From Alphaproteobacteria bacterium (lineage in GTDB: Bacteria; Pseudomonadota; Alphaproteobacteria; Paracaedibacterales; VGCI01): a stretch of DNA of 33,657 nt. Made by a program: the position numbers and the translations under genes. The notes under the pieces were generated by a model, which worked only from the letters and a program-made list of their open reading frames with translations, was not told the DNA's origin and made no database searches. The stretch covers positions 1-33,657 of the forward strand of contig JAIESE010000066.1 in the NCBI GenBank assembly GCA_019746225.1, written 5' to 3'. Of the stretch, positions 1 through 6,983 are shown one piece after another. Positions within the stretch are counted from its first letter, which is position 1. Each line of letters begins with the position of its first letter.

Positions 1-82
1 TAATGAAACTCAAGATGAACAATTTTAGATCTGTTCTCTGTCAATACCTACTCTAGGAAGTTTGCTAAAACAAAATTCCCGA

Positions 83-101
83 TGCTACCTATTTGCTACC
101 T
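83..101. repeat. Paired 8-bp direct repeats left of the tRNA remnant
   Basis: TGCTACCT is repeated at 83-90 and 94-101, an 11-bp period. It lies beyond the tRNA 3' remnant, on the side away from the intact tRNA. By position it mirrors the TTGGTGAC pair at 4213-4231, which hints that a second inserted element begins at 150 and extends left out of the window. The rest of 1-118 holds no gene that I can support. Confidence 0.3.
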
Positions 102-118
102 GGAATATTTTTATTGTT

Positions 119-1441
119 TTAAAGAAATCGATCAAAGCCAAGAAAACTGTGGTGCCCTCGGGGAGAATCGAACTCCCATGTCCTTACGAGCAACAGATTT
201 TGAGTCTGTTTCAATATTCCATATACAGGCCAAAAACCTTCTCGGGCTGCTTCCTTATAATATTCTATGGCTTGACTTAAAAATACCTGACTACTTGCAG
301 AGACAGTATCTCTAACATATCTATACTGTTGATAAACATGATTCCCAAAATTGTAAGAAGCTTCCGGAAAATGGAGTATTCTGGTCTTTTCTAGAAGCTC
401 TTTGCATTTTTCTGAATCACTGGGCGTTACCTCAGTGAAGTCAAAGGAACGCGCAAGCTGGCTGTAACGAACATAAAATGCCCCCATCTCTATATAAGCT
501 AGTGGGTGTCCTAAGTCTCCAGCCCTCTCGAGCAAACTTAGGCATTTTACTTTAGAAGATTCGTCATTTGTTCGTTCATAGTGTTGCCTGTAATAACCAA
601 CTAAACTCATTAATAAAGCAGGATGATTCCCTTTGTAGATGGCTATTTCTAGAGTTTCAATCGTTGACTTTAGACTAAGCGGAAATAAATTAAGGGCCCT
701 TAGGAATCCCCAGGGATGCATTTTTAAATCTTCTTCATGAAGAAAATCTTCAAATGAAGGTGTTGGGTTGAGATCATGCCTAACTCTTATTGTATAAGCC
801 AATAAAATTGCTTCTCAGCTGGTAAGATTTTCTAGGTGCTTCAATGCAATATCATTCTTATTTGGAATGTATTTAGCATGATTCAGATATGCAGGAGTAA
901 AATACTCTTTAGCAAGCAGAAATTTTGCCTTTGCGGTAGTTAAGGGATCGCCTGTTTGAGATGCAACGACTTCTAAAGAACGAAAAGCTCTTTCGTACAA
1001 TCGTCTGGCTAATAGACAAAGGCTTTCAGTAGCTGAACTCAAGTAATCAAGCGCGTTAGCAAGATAAAGTATACCTACAGGGTTATCCTTGCTGGCAGAA
1101 TGTGCTAATCGGCGCATTGTATATCTTGTTGTTAGTACCCACATTCCCTCTTCATAGTTACCCCCAAATGCCTCATAAATATCGTCAATTTCATGATGAG
1201 GAAAAATTACTTGAGCCCTTGACCTTTCTGAGTCACCATTTATATCTTTTGAAACACCAAGTTTTGCAGGCGTATTTCCTATTTTACTTCTTTAATTCGT
1301 AATCTTTGAAACAGGGGATGAGACACCTTTAGAATGACTATGGTTGGAATTGTTCGAAGACGGTTCAGGTTGAGTTGGCCTTTCAGAACACAACCCGATG
1401 TGGATAAGTATGAGCATGACAAGAAAGAATTTAAATAGCAT
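119..1441 (-). pseudogene. Sel1-like repeat secreted protein, broken by two in-frame stops
   Basis: One continuous minus-strand frame runs from an ATG at 1441 to a stop at 119-121, interrupted by TAA at 1292-1294 and TGA at 815-817. The start has an AAGGA ribosome site about 9 bases upstream and is followed by a hydrophobic signal peptide (MLFKFFLVMLILIHIGLC). Beyond the first stop the frame stays protein-like and helical. Helix pairs resembling Sel1/TPR repeats are visible, such as 'LLERAGDLGHPLAYIEMGAFY' and 'AIEYYKEAAREGFWPVYGI'. Sel1 proteins usually act as interaction scaffolds and are frequent among secreted proteins of intracellular bacteria. About 20 residues near the C-terminus are translated from the tRNA-Leu remnant (150-208), so the original end of the gene was probably lost. 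Sequencing error at both stops is possible but less likely. Confidence 0.65.
150..208 (-). repeat. Partial tRNA-Leu(CAA) copy (3' part), candidate att site
   Basis: These 59 bases match 4291-4349, the 3' part of the complete tRNA-Leu(CAA), with two mismatches (positions 179 and 190). The match starts exactly at the encoded CCA end and runs through the T arm, variable arm and anticodon loop. It breaks off in the 5' side of the anticodon stem, so the D arm and 5' acceptor strand are missing and no functional tRNA can form. A duplicated anticodon-to-3'-end segment is the usual footprint of tyrosine-recombinase integration into a tRNA gene. It is also read as codons at the end of the Sel1-like pseudogene. 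The match is seen directly; the att role is inferred. Confidence 0.8.
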
Positions 1442-1701
1442 GTTATGGTCCTTGAATTTAAAACTAGAAAAATTTATCAAAATTCTTTGATTCTCAAAAT
1501 ATGTGAATAATTGTTAACAAACAAGCTAATTTTATATTTACTTATATAGATTAAGGAAATTCTGGCCCCAAAACTCCCAAATCCAGAGCTCCTCTCAGAG
1601 TTTTTAGTTATGTAGGCTTCGTTGTTGATAGTTTAGAAACGAATAATTTAGAAAGCTCATGACGCACTTACTGTGAAATTTTGCGAGGGCCTTGTTATCT
1701 T

Positions 1702-2232
1702 TTAGTGTGAGCGAATAATACTTGTATTAATCCCCTTGTCGGCATGTGAAAACATTTCAAGAAACTCAGCACTTGGCTGTACAACGCTTGTTGCTGTTTG
1801 CTGAGAAGCAGCTAATCTCTCTCGTGCTAATATTCTCTCAAATTTAATCAATTCAGTAGAATATTTATCATATACTCTTTCCAGGAGCATATGAAGAGCA
1901 ACTTGAGTTTCTAAATCATTACTGTTATCGAAAAGTGTCTCACAATATTTAGCAAATATGGGGAACTTCGAACCTTTCAAATTTTCCTGACTTCTTTGAG
2001 AAAGCTCCTTAAATATTGCAACTTGATGATATTTTTTATCTACTTTTTGTGGGTCAGATAAAAATCCAAGGCGGTCCATTATTGATTCTTGTGATATAAC
2101 AATACCAGCTCCTAGTTTTGCAATGCATGCTCCAGCCTCACGATCTAAATATGTATCATTACAGGCATTGGTAGCAGCTACGAGTTGCAAAACAATTACT
2201 AAAAGTCCAATTGATTTTAAATTTGCAAACAT
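1702..2232 (-). CDS. Secreted hypothetical protein, 176 aa
   Basis: I do not recognise a family. The ATG at 2232 has an AAGGAG site about 9 bases upstream. The protein opens with a signal peptide (hydrophobic residues 8-20, likely cleavage after a TNA motif around residue 23). The mature part has a pair of early cysteines (near residues 24 and 36) and another in 'KYCETLF', followed by a mostly helical, charged region with a coiled-coil-like stretch ('ELIKFERILARERLAAS'). It starts 23 bases after the stop of the 550-residue secreted protein on the same strand, so the two are probably co-transcribed. Low GC and island location suggest acquired DNA. A periplasmic or exported role is inference. 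Confidence 0.65.
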   Translation of the reverse strand: MFANLKSIGLLVIVLQLVAATNACNDTYLDREAGACIAKLGAGIVISQESIMDRLGFLSDPQKVDKKYHQVAIFKELSQRSQENLKGSKFPIFAKYCETLFDNSNDLETQVALHMLLERVYDKYSTELIKFERILARERLAASQQTATSVVQPSAEFLEMFSHADKGINTSIIRSH

Positions 2233-2255
2233 GTCCTGACTCCTTTCTTTATTCT

Positions 2256-3908
2256 TTAGAAGTTAAAGTTATATAATGCAGAAGGAATACCCAAATAATA
2301 TACTTCTACTTTATCTCTAGAGGTACCAAAATTCCTAGAAGTACCAAAACTTTTTAAAAATCTGAACAGTTTTATTGTTTCAAGCCTCAGATTTTCGCTT
2401 GGTCTTCTAAGAAAATCACCCACTAGATCTGGGTCTAATTCACATTTTTGAAGAAACCAAGGTTGCACATCGCTTATACCCCGTACCTCAATAATAGCTT
2501 CCCCGTATTTTCTCTCATTCTCAGGTATTTCTTCTTTAAATCTTCCCATTGAATTATCCAAGTCCAAAAAACAAGGTGGCGATAAGGTATCATATATTGA
2601 TTGAATACACTTTATTTGAACCTCATCTGGATCTATTATATGCCTTTTTTCTGGGAATTGCACCGTATTTATTGCATTTTCATAAAGTCTTTCGAATAAT
2701 GCCACGACAGGCAGAGAAGTATCTAGTTTGACTTCATCTTTAAAATTTCTTAGCATTGTTGTACTGATGACACCCTTTTCAAGCAATTCTTCTAATATTT
2801 TTTTGTTATTAACTCCAAATTCCTCACGGAAGTAAGGGAAAAGCTTTGTAAAGGACTTTGGGGAGTCATCTGCGAAAAACTGCTCAGCATAATTTGTTCT
2901 GTTAAAAAGGGTGGGGATGAGTGAAGCATTGAAGCGACTATTTAAAGACATGATGTACTGAAAATATTTACAATAAGTACCTTGTATATCCAGATGAAGA
3001 TCGCGAAACATGGATGAAAAGGGGCGGCGTGACATAAGAGTTAGCTTCAATTTTGAGTCTACTTGGGAAGAGGACTTAAGGAAGCTGAGCGTTTCTTCTA
3101 AAAGTTTCGTGTCATCTTCATCTTTTTCGGGCGTCATTCGTACTAACGTTAAGGCATGTAGAAAAATCAATCCATGAAGTTTATTTTCATACCCTTCTAT
3201 CAATTTTTCAATAAACTTAGAATCTGCGGTTGATAATGCTTTTAAAAAGCTATCTCGGGCAGGAAGACTTGCAGCAAATGAAAACATATAACCGGAATTA
3301 AACCCAAACAAACTGAAATACAAGGGTATAGTACATTCTAATGGGTGTTGTATGGTTGCTTGGGGAGAAAATCTTGGTCTCCATTTTGCTGATGGGGGTT
3401 TAATATATTCACCTCCTACTTTTTTAAAGAGATAAGTGCATTGAAAGAGAAATGGTGATCTTTGTGCTGCGGCGTCTCTCTCTATTTCACCTAGCCATTG
3501 TTCAAATGTTGTGCTCTCGAATTGGGAAATAAGACCCCGAAGAATATTAAATGAATGAAGGATAGATTGTATGCATTTGTCTAATAGATTTTCCTCTTGA
3601 TCTGTAAAAGGACGTGTCACAAACTCTATATCATTACCATCAATGACGACATGCCACAAAGGCCGACTAGAACCTTGGTGCAGAGTAAGAAATACTGGTT
3701 TTTTTTGAACATCAGGTATGTTCTTAGCCCATTCACACAGCCCATTTGATTCTTGAAACTCAAAGCCGAGTTGGAACCTCATCACCCGATGAGGCATACC
3801 TGAAGCCGTATCATCTAAATCGTCCACAGCCCAGTTTGAGGAAGAGAACAGAGCCATCAGAGAAACAAAAAGGAAAATGTAGTTAATTTTAAATATGCGT
3901 ATGATCAT
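2256..3908 (-). CDS. Secreted hypothetical protein, 550 aa
   Basis: No family is recognised. The ATG at 3908 is followed by a basic N-terminus and a signal peptide (hydrophobic residues 9-27, cleavage probably near 'SNWA'). The remainder has no second membrane segment and looks like a large, mixed alpha/beta soluble domain. An imperfect 18-bp tandem repeat (2317-2334 and 2335-2352, 15 of 18 matching) encodes the consecutive hexapeptides FGTSRN and FGTSRD near the C-terminus. No strong Shine-Dalgarno sequence is seen. Upstream, TTGACT and TACATA at about 18-bp spacing could be a promoter. It heads a two-gene unit with the 176-residue secreted protein and makes up much of the tRNA-bounded island. 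Size, secretion signal and absence of known motifs would fit a lineage-specific exported or host-interaction protein, but nothing in the sequence shows function. Confidence 0.65.
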   Translation of the reverse strand: MIIRIFKINYIFLFVSLMALFSSSNWAVDDLDDTASGMPHRVMRFQLGFEFQESNGLCEWAKNIPDVQKKPVFLTLHQGSSRPLWHVVIDGNDIEFVTRPFTDQEENLLDKCIQSILHSFNILRGLISQFESTTFEQWLGEIERDAAAQRSPFLFQCTYLFKKVGGEYIKPPSAKWRPRFSPQATIQHPLECTIPLYFSLFGFNSGYMFSFAASLPARDSFLKALSTADSKFIEKLIEGYENKLHGLIFLHALTLVRMTPEKDEDDTKLLEETLSFLKSSSQVDSKLKLTLMSRRPFSSMFRDLHLDIQGTYCKYFQYIMSLNSRFNASLIPTLFNRTNYAEQFFADDSPKSFTKLFPYFREEFGVNNKKILEELLEKGVISTTMLRNFKDEVKLDTSLPVVALFERLYENAINTVQFPEKRHIIDPDEVQIKCIQSIYDTLSPPCFLDLDNSMGRFKEEIPENERKYGEAIIEVRGISDVQPWFLQKCELDPDLVGDFLRRPSENLRLETIKLFRFLKSFGTSRNFGTSRDKVEVYYLGIPSALYNFNF

Positions 3909-4290
3909 AATTTAAGTCCCATCAATAAAGAATTATATGTACTATATGTTTTCAGTTAAAGTCAATTTGTCTTAAAAAATGCCTTATAATGTGCTATTTT
4001 TATCCAATAATGGATAAGTTATGAAAACCAGCAGAATTAGGAACATTAATTTTGCTAATTTACTGTAAAAACTCTACTCCAGATGATTATGTAACTTGGA
4101 ATAAGTAACAAAAAGTTACTTACCTCATGTTCCCAGTCCCCTGAAGAAGAGATTGCGAATAGAAATGTGGTTCATATATGAAAAATTTTCACAAATCTTA
4201 AACGCTCACACGTTGGTGACAATTTGGTGACATTTTTTTTCTAAAGATTTTGAGGGATCTGGCGAAATCCTCTCAAACAGCTGATTTAGT
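3909..4290. other. AT-rich intergenic stretch with inverted and direct repeats
   Basis: No credible gene lies here. It holds a perfect 8-bp inverted repeat with a five-base loop (TAAGTAAC/GTTACTTA, 4102-4122) without a following T-run, so it looks more like a protein-binding site than a terminator. It also holds two copies of TTGGTGAC (4213-4220 and 4224-4231) at 11-bp spacing, close to the 3' end of tRNA-Leu(CAA). Confidence 0.6.
4213..4231. repeat. Paired 8-bp direct repeats, candidate recombinase arm sites
   Basis: TTGGTGAC occurs twice with starts 11 bp apart, 60 bases from the 3' end of tRNA-Leu(CAA). A different word (TGCTACCT, 83-90 and 94-101) is arranged identically 49 bases from the tRNA remnant at 150. 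Helical-turn spacing beside an att-like site is the layout of integrase arm-type sites. The repeats are seen; the role is inferred. Confidence 0.35.
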
Positions 4291-4377
4291 TGGTGCCCTC
4301 GGGGAGAATCGAACTCCCACGTCCTTACGAACAACAGATTTTGAGTCTGCCGCGTCTACCAATTCCGCCACAAGGGC
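4291..4377 (-). tRNA. tRNA-Leu(CAA)
   Basis: The minus strand folds as a class II tRNA. The acceptor GCCCTTG pairs with CGAGGGC (one G-U), followed by an encoded ACCA. The D arm contains GGCGGAATTGGTAGACGC, the anticodon stem is GCAGA/TCTGT with loop CTCAAAA (anticodon CAA, reading UUG), then come a long variable arm and a T arm with GTTCGATTC. The 3' part is duplicated at 150-208, so this gene has probably served as an integration target. Confidence 0.95.
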
Positions 4378-4398
4378 ACGAAATTACTTCGTGCAAAT

Positions 4399-4426
4399 AG
4401 TTAACCGGCTTGCAATCCGGTTAACT
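4399..4426. other. 10-bp perfect inverted repeat in the tRNA-Leu leader
   Basis: AGTTAACCGG and CCGGTTAACT are separated by eight bases. Neither side has a convincing T-run. With the promoter predicted at 4434-4461, transcription towards the tRNA would start near 4427, so the hairpin would form the very 5' end of the pre-tRNA. It could also be a palindromic protein-binding site. Confidence 0.6.
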
Positions 4427-4433
4427 ACAACGA

Positions 4434-4461
4434 ATCATACCCATTTGACAAATAAGTTCAA
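4434..4461 (-). promoter_or_regulatory. Predicted promoter of tRNA-Leu(CAA)
   Basis: On the minus strand, TTGAAC (4461-4456) and TATGAT (4439-4434) are separated by 16 bp, matching sigma-70-type -35 and -10 elements. The predicted start lies about 50 bases before the mature tRNA. Confidence 0.45.
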
Positions 4462-4549
4462 TAGAAAAATGCCATTAAGGTGAATAAAGACCTTATGTTA
4501 GAGAAGTGGACTCAACGAATCGGGGGCCCTTTTGGCTGTATTATCTGAC

Positions 4550-5632
4550 TCATAATCGGCTTGATGGGCTTTTCTTTGTTACCATCTTCTTATCCCCTAA
4601 CTCTTCTAGAATCTTTTTTACATGTCGAGATAGACGATAAGTTCGAGGGGGATTTTTGTAGGCCTGCAAAGGAAGATAGAGTTTGTAAGGCACACAAAAA
4701 ACTGTTTGATAATTCCCATACAATTTAAAGTATTTCTTCTTTAAAAGACGACGCGTTTCTCTTTCACCTGTCGGATGGCGAAAAGAAGAGGCCGATAAGT
4801 GAGAAAAACTTTGAATAATCCCAAAAACGTATGTTTTGGTGACTCCATCTTCAATTAAATTAATAAAAACAGGCGCTCCACTACTTCCTGGCAACCCCAA
4901 CGCATAAGGTGGTTTATTGATTTTTTGCCATTGTTTGTTGGCAAGGTATGTGCGCAACTCCTTTTCCATCCCATGGGGTTTTACAGGTTTTAGATGATCA
5001 TTGGGTTCAAAAAATATGGACCCCATCAACACAGTTTTAAAATCATATAAGGCTTCAGGATCGCGTCCAACAATTGAAAATACATCAGATTCTGGCAGGA
5101 CGAATGCTCTTCTTTCGACTGGATTACCGTGGGGTATATCCGCAGGTCCAAATGTCGCGACATAAAGGGGGGGAATGATTTCTAAAATCTTTTCTTCAAA
5201 TAAAGGTACGGGCTTTACGCCTATCACGGGTGTTGTGAGTTTCAAAAACGCGATGTCATATTTCGCCTGCATGGGAAAGGCTGTACTGTAATATTTGGGA
5301 TGGGTTCGCAAAGCCTTCGCCTTATAATTTTGTGGAGATTCGTGGGAAATTGTGCTCCCAAATCCAACAATAACTCCGCCCAAATGCGGCCTTCCATCTT
5401 TTCCATACGCCCCCTCAAATCCATGAGCTGCGGTCATAACAATATCAGGAGCAATTAGGACGCCCGTTTGCAATATCTTTCGATGATGATCATAAACAGA
5501 GCAACTCGCCATAAAAGCTTCTTGAGTTTCTACAAATTTCACATAGTCTTCTTCACGATGAATACCATCTGAAAGCATGGCTTGAACCGAAGTTAAACAA
5601 ATCCATGAAAGAACAATAAATCTAGATAACAT
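4550..5632 (-). CDS. Secreted trypsin-like serine protease (S1 fold)
   Basis: The protein is a 360-residue chymotrypsin-fold protease predicted to act outside the cytoplasm. A signal peptide covers about residues 1-18 (cleavage near 'SVQA'). The catalytic triad is visible: His70 in 'TAAHG', Asp126 in 'KYDIAFLKL', and Ser251 in 'GLPGSSGAPVF'. No PDZ domain follows, unlike DegP/HtrA proteins, so it is closer to stand-alone trypsin or V8-like enzymes. The C-terminal tail is basic. The ATG at 5632 has AAGGAG six bases upstream. It lies 39 bases downstream of the degenerate EAL protein on the same strand and may share its transcript. Substrate is unknown; an envelope or host protein is conceivable. 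Confidence 0.85.
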   Translation of the reverse strand: MLSRFIVLSWICLTSVQAMLSDGIHREEDYVKFVETQEAFMASCSVYDHHRKILQTGVLIAPDIVMTAAHGFEGAYGKDGRPHLGGVIVGFGSTISHESPQNYKAKALRTHPKYYSTAFPMQAKYDIAFLKLTTPVIGVKPVPLFEEKILEIIPPLYVATFGPADIPHGNPVERRAFVLPESDVFSIVGRDPEALYDFKTVLMGSIFFEPNDHLKPVKPHGMEKELRTYLANKQWQKINKPPYALGLPGSSGAPVFINLIEDGVTKTYVFGIIQSFSHLSASSFRHPTGERETRRLLKKKYFKLYGNYQTVFCVPYKLYLPLQAYKNPPRTYRLSRHVKKILEELGDKKMVTKKSPSSRL

Positions 5633-5671
5633 AATTGCTCCTTGAAATAAGATCTCGCTTGGCGCTCATGT

Positions 5672-6802
5672 CTATACCTGAATGTGATAAAGAGATTTTG
5701 GTACCCCAAAGGCATGACCCGAAGCATAATCAAAGGCTAAAGGTAATTTATGATACAAATCTTGTTCTTGATCAACATCAGATATAATGACTTGAGGCGA
5801 AATTTCAAGGATCTGCTGAAGAGATTCTAAGCTTCTACGACGAGGTTGTCTTCTAAGCCATGTCGATACATCACCATAAGGCAATTTTATAAAGTCCAAA
5901 GATTGTAGGGCAAGGTCTGCCAAATTCTCTGGTAATGTCTCATCTTGCCACTTCCCGATAAACCGAACGCCATGCTGACTTAATTTAATGAGTTTATGAA
6001 AGGAAGCTGCTGGCTTATTTAAAGGAATCTCAAAAATCAATCCGGAATAAGGAAAATGACTGTTTTGGAGGAAATCAATGAACTCCTCAAGGCACATTTG
6101 ATCCTTATATATGGAAGGTGGAAGGGAACAAACAAACCCATGAGTGGGGTGTGTGGCATGGTGAAGACGCACAAATTGCAAAGTCTGAAACAAAATCATC
6201 CGCTCAATGGATTGAAGGAAAGCCAGATTGTTGGTCGAGCCCGCCAAAGTATTGAGATTAATAATCATGCCATTTTCAACCGTGACACAAGGAATGCAGG
6301 AAAAAAAGGTCAACCTTTTTTGAGGAAGAGTCACAATGGGTTCTGTCAAAATCTCGAGTTGCTTTTCTCGAAGGAGGGTTACCAAACCTTCTGTTTGAAT
6401 AAGATGTGTCTTGTTGTCCTGCAGACTTAAGGCTTGTAAGTGAGGCGGATGCTCTAAATTGAGCCCTTCTATCAAAAGTTGAAAGAATGTTGCTTCAATC
6501 AAAATTTCATGTGTACTCTCAAGATCAGATTCTCTTGAAGAGATATGAGAAGAGGGGGATGTTTTAGGACGATCACTTGTTTTTTGAAGATCTTGGCGCA
6601 AGGACTGAATCACCTTGTGAAACCATAGGACATGCGCAACAATAAATATGATTAACGTCACACCGAGAGCAAAATAGGAATAGTTGTGGGGTATATTTCC
6701 AATGACAATCGTGATAAATATGCCAATTAGACCGCATAAAATGGGCGGACCTAAACGGCGCAAGGGCGAGAGCTCACGATTATTGGGTTGAGAAGTTTCC
6801 AA
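5672..6802 (-). CDS. Membrane-anchored degenerate EAL-domain protein
   Basis: Two transmembrane helices (about residues 21-36 and 41-60) are followed by a linker and an EAL-type domain (about 148-376). The domain is recognised by 'LTEPIVTLPQKRL' near its start and 'FDYASGHAFGVPKSL' at its end, the counterpart of the usual YxxQGYxFxxP ending. Where active phosphodiesterases carry E-A-L, this protein has 'FFSCIPCV', and other metal-binding acidic residues are not evident. It therefore probably does not hydrolyse cyclic-di-GMP but could bind it or act as a scaffold. The start is TTG at 6802 with AAAGGAAAG just upstream; no better ATG is present. The neighbouring protease gene lies 39 bases downstream. 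The family assignment is fairly sure, inactivity is inferred. Confidence 0.75.
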   Translation of the reverse strand: METSQPNNRELSPLRRLGPPILCGLIGIFITIVIGNIPHNYSYFALGVTLIIFIVAHVLWFHKVIQSLRQDLQKTSDRPKTSPSSHISSRESDLESTHEILIEATFFQLLIEGLNLEHPPHLQALSLQDNKTHLIQTEGLVTLLREKQLEILTEPIVTLPQKRLTFFSCIPCVTVENGMIINLNTLAGSTNNLAFLQSIERMILFQTLQFVRLHHATHPTHGFVCSLPPSIYKDQMCLEEFIDFLQNSHFPYSGLIFEIPLNKPAASFHKLIKLSQHGVRFIGKWQDETLPENLADLALQSLDFIKLPYGDVSTWLRRQPRRRSLESLQQILEISPQVIISDVDQEQDLYHKLPLAFDYASGHAFGVPKSLYHIQV

Positions 6803-6983
6803 AGCCTTTCCTTTTAAATTGGGCTTGTCTATATATGAGGTAGAGTACCTGGATAATAGTTGAGATTCGGTTAATATGATAAAATTTTAACTAAATGATA
6901 ACAGCTTGTTGTTTTTTTTATGTTTTACAATGGATTGACACTCATTGAAAAAGCAACAACCGCAGCTAAAGGAGTATGTGTCC

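Larger units (their letters stand above)
150..4290. mobile_element. Putative tRNA-Leu-inserted genomic island or remnant
   Basis: This roughly 4.1-kb block lies between the 3' end of the intact tRNA-Leu(CAA) and the partial tRNA copy at 150-208. It is visibly richer in A and T than the housekeeping genes to its right. Its genes are one decayed Sel1-like gene and two signal-peptide proteins without a recognisable family. No integrase, excisionase, transposase or replication gene is visible, so it is either a non-autonomous element or what is left after deletion. Paired 8-bp repeats at 4213-4231, about 60 bp inside the right end, could be arm-type recombinase sites. Confidence 0.5.

Noticed and set aside
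62..315. Two overlapping short plus-strand frames near the left edge
   Set aside because: Both run antisense through the partial tRNA-Leu and have no ribosome site or protein-like composition.
815..817. TGA in the Sel1-like gene as a recoded tryptophan or selenocysteine codon
   Set aside because: A second stop in the same gene is TAA, TGA is a normal stop in lipA, and there is no sign of recoding elsewhere.
4102..4122. 8-bp inverted repeat as a transcription terminator
   Set aside because: It is AT-rich and has no T-run on either side; a binding site is the more likely reading.
4250..4483. 77-residue plus-strand frame
   Set aside because: It is an antisense reading of the tRNA-Leu(CAA) gene; the tRNA fold explains the sequence.
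6056..6430. 124-residue plus-strand frame
   Set aside because: It is a shadow of the EAL-protein gene on the opposite strand, with no motif of its own.
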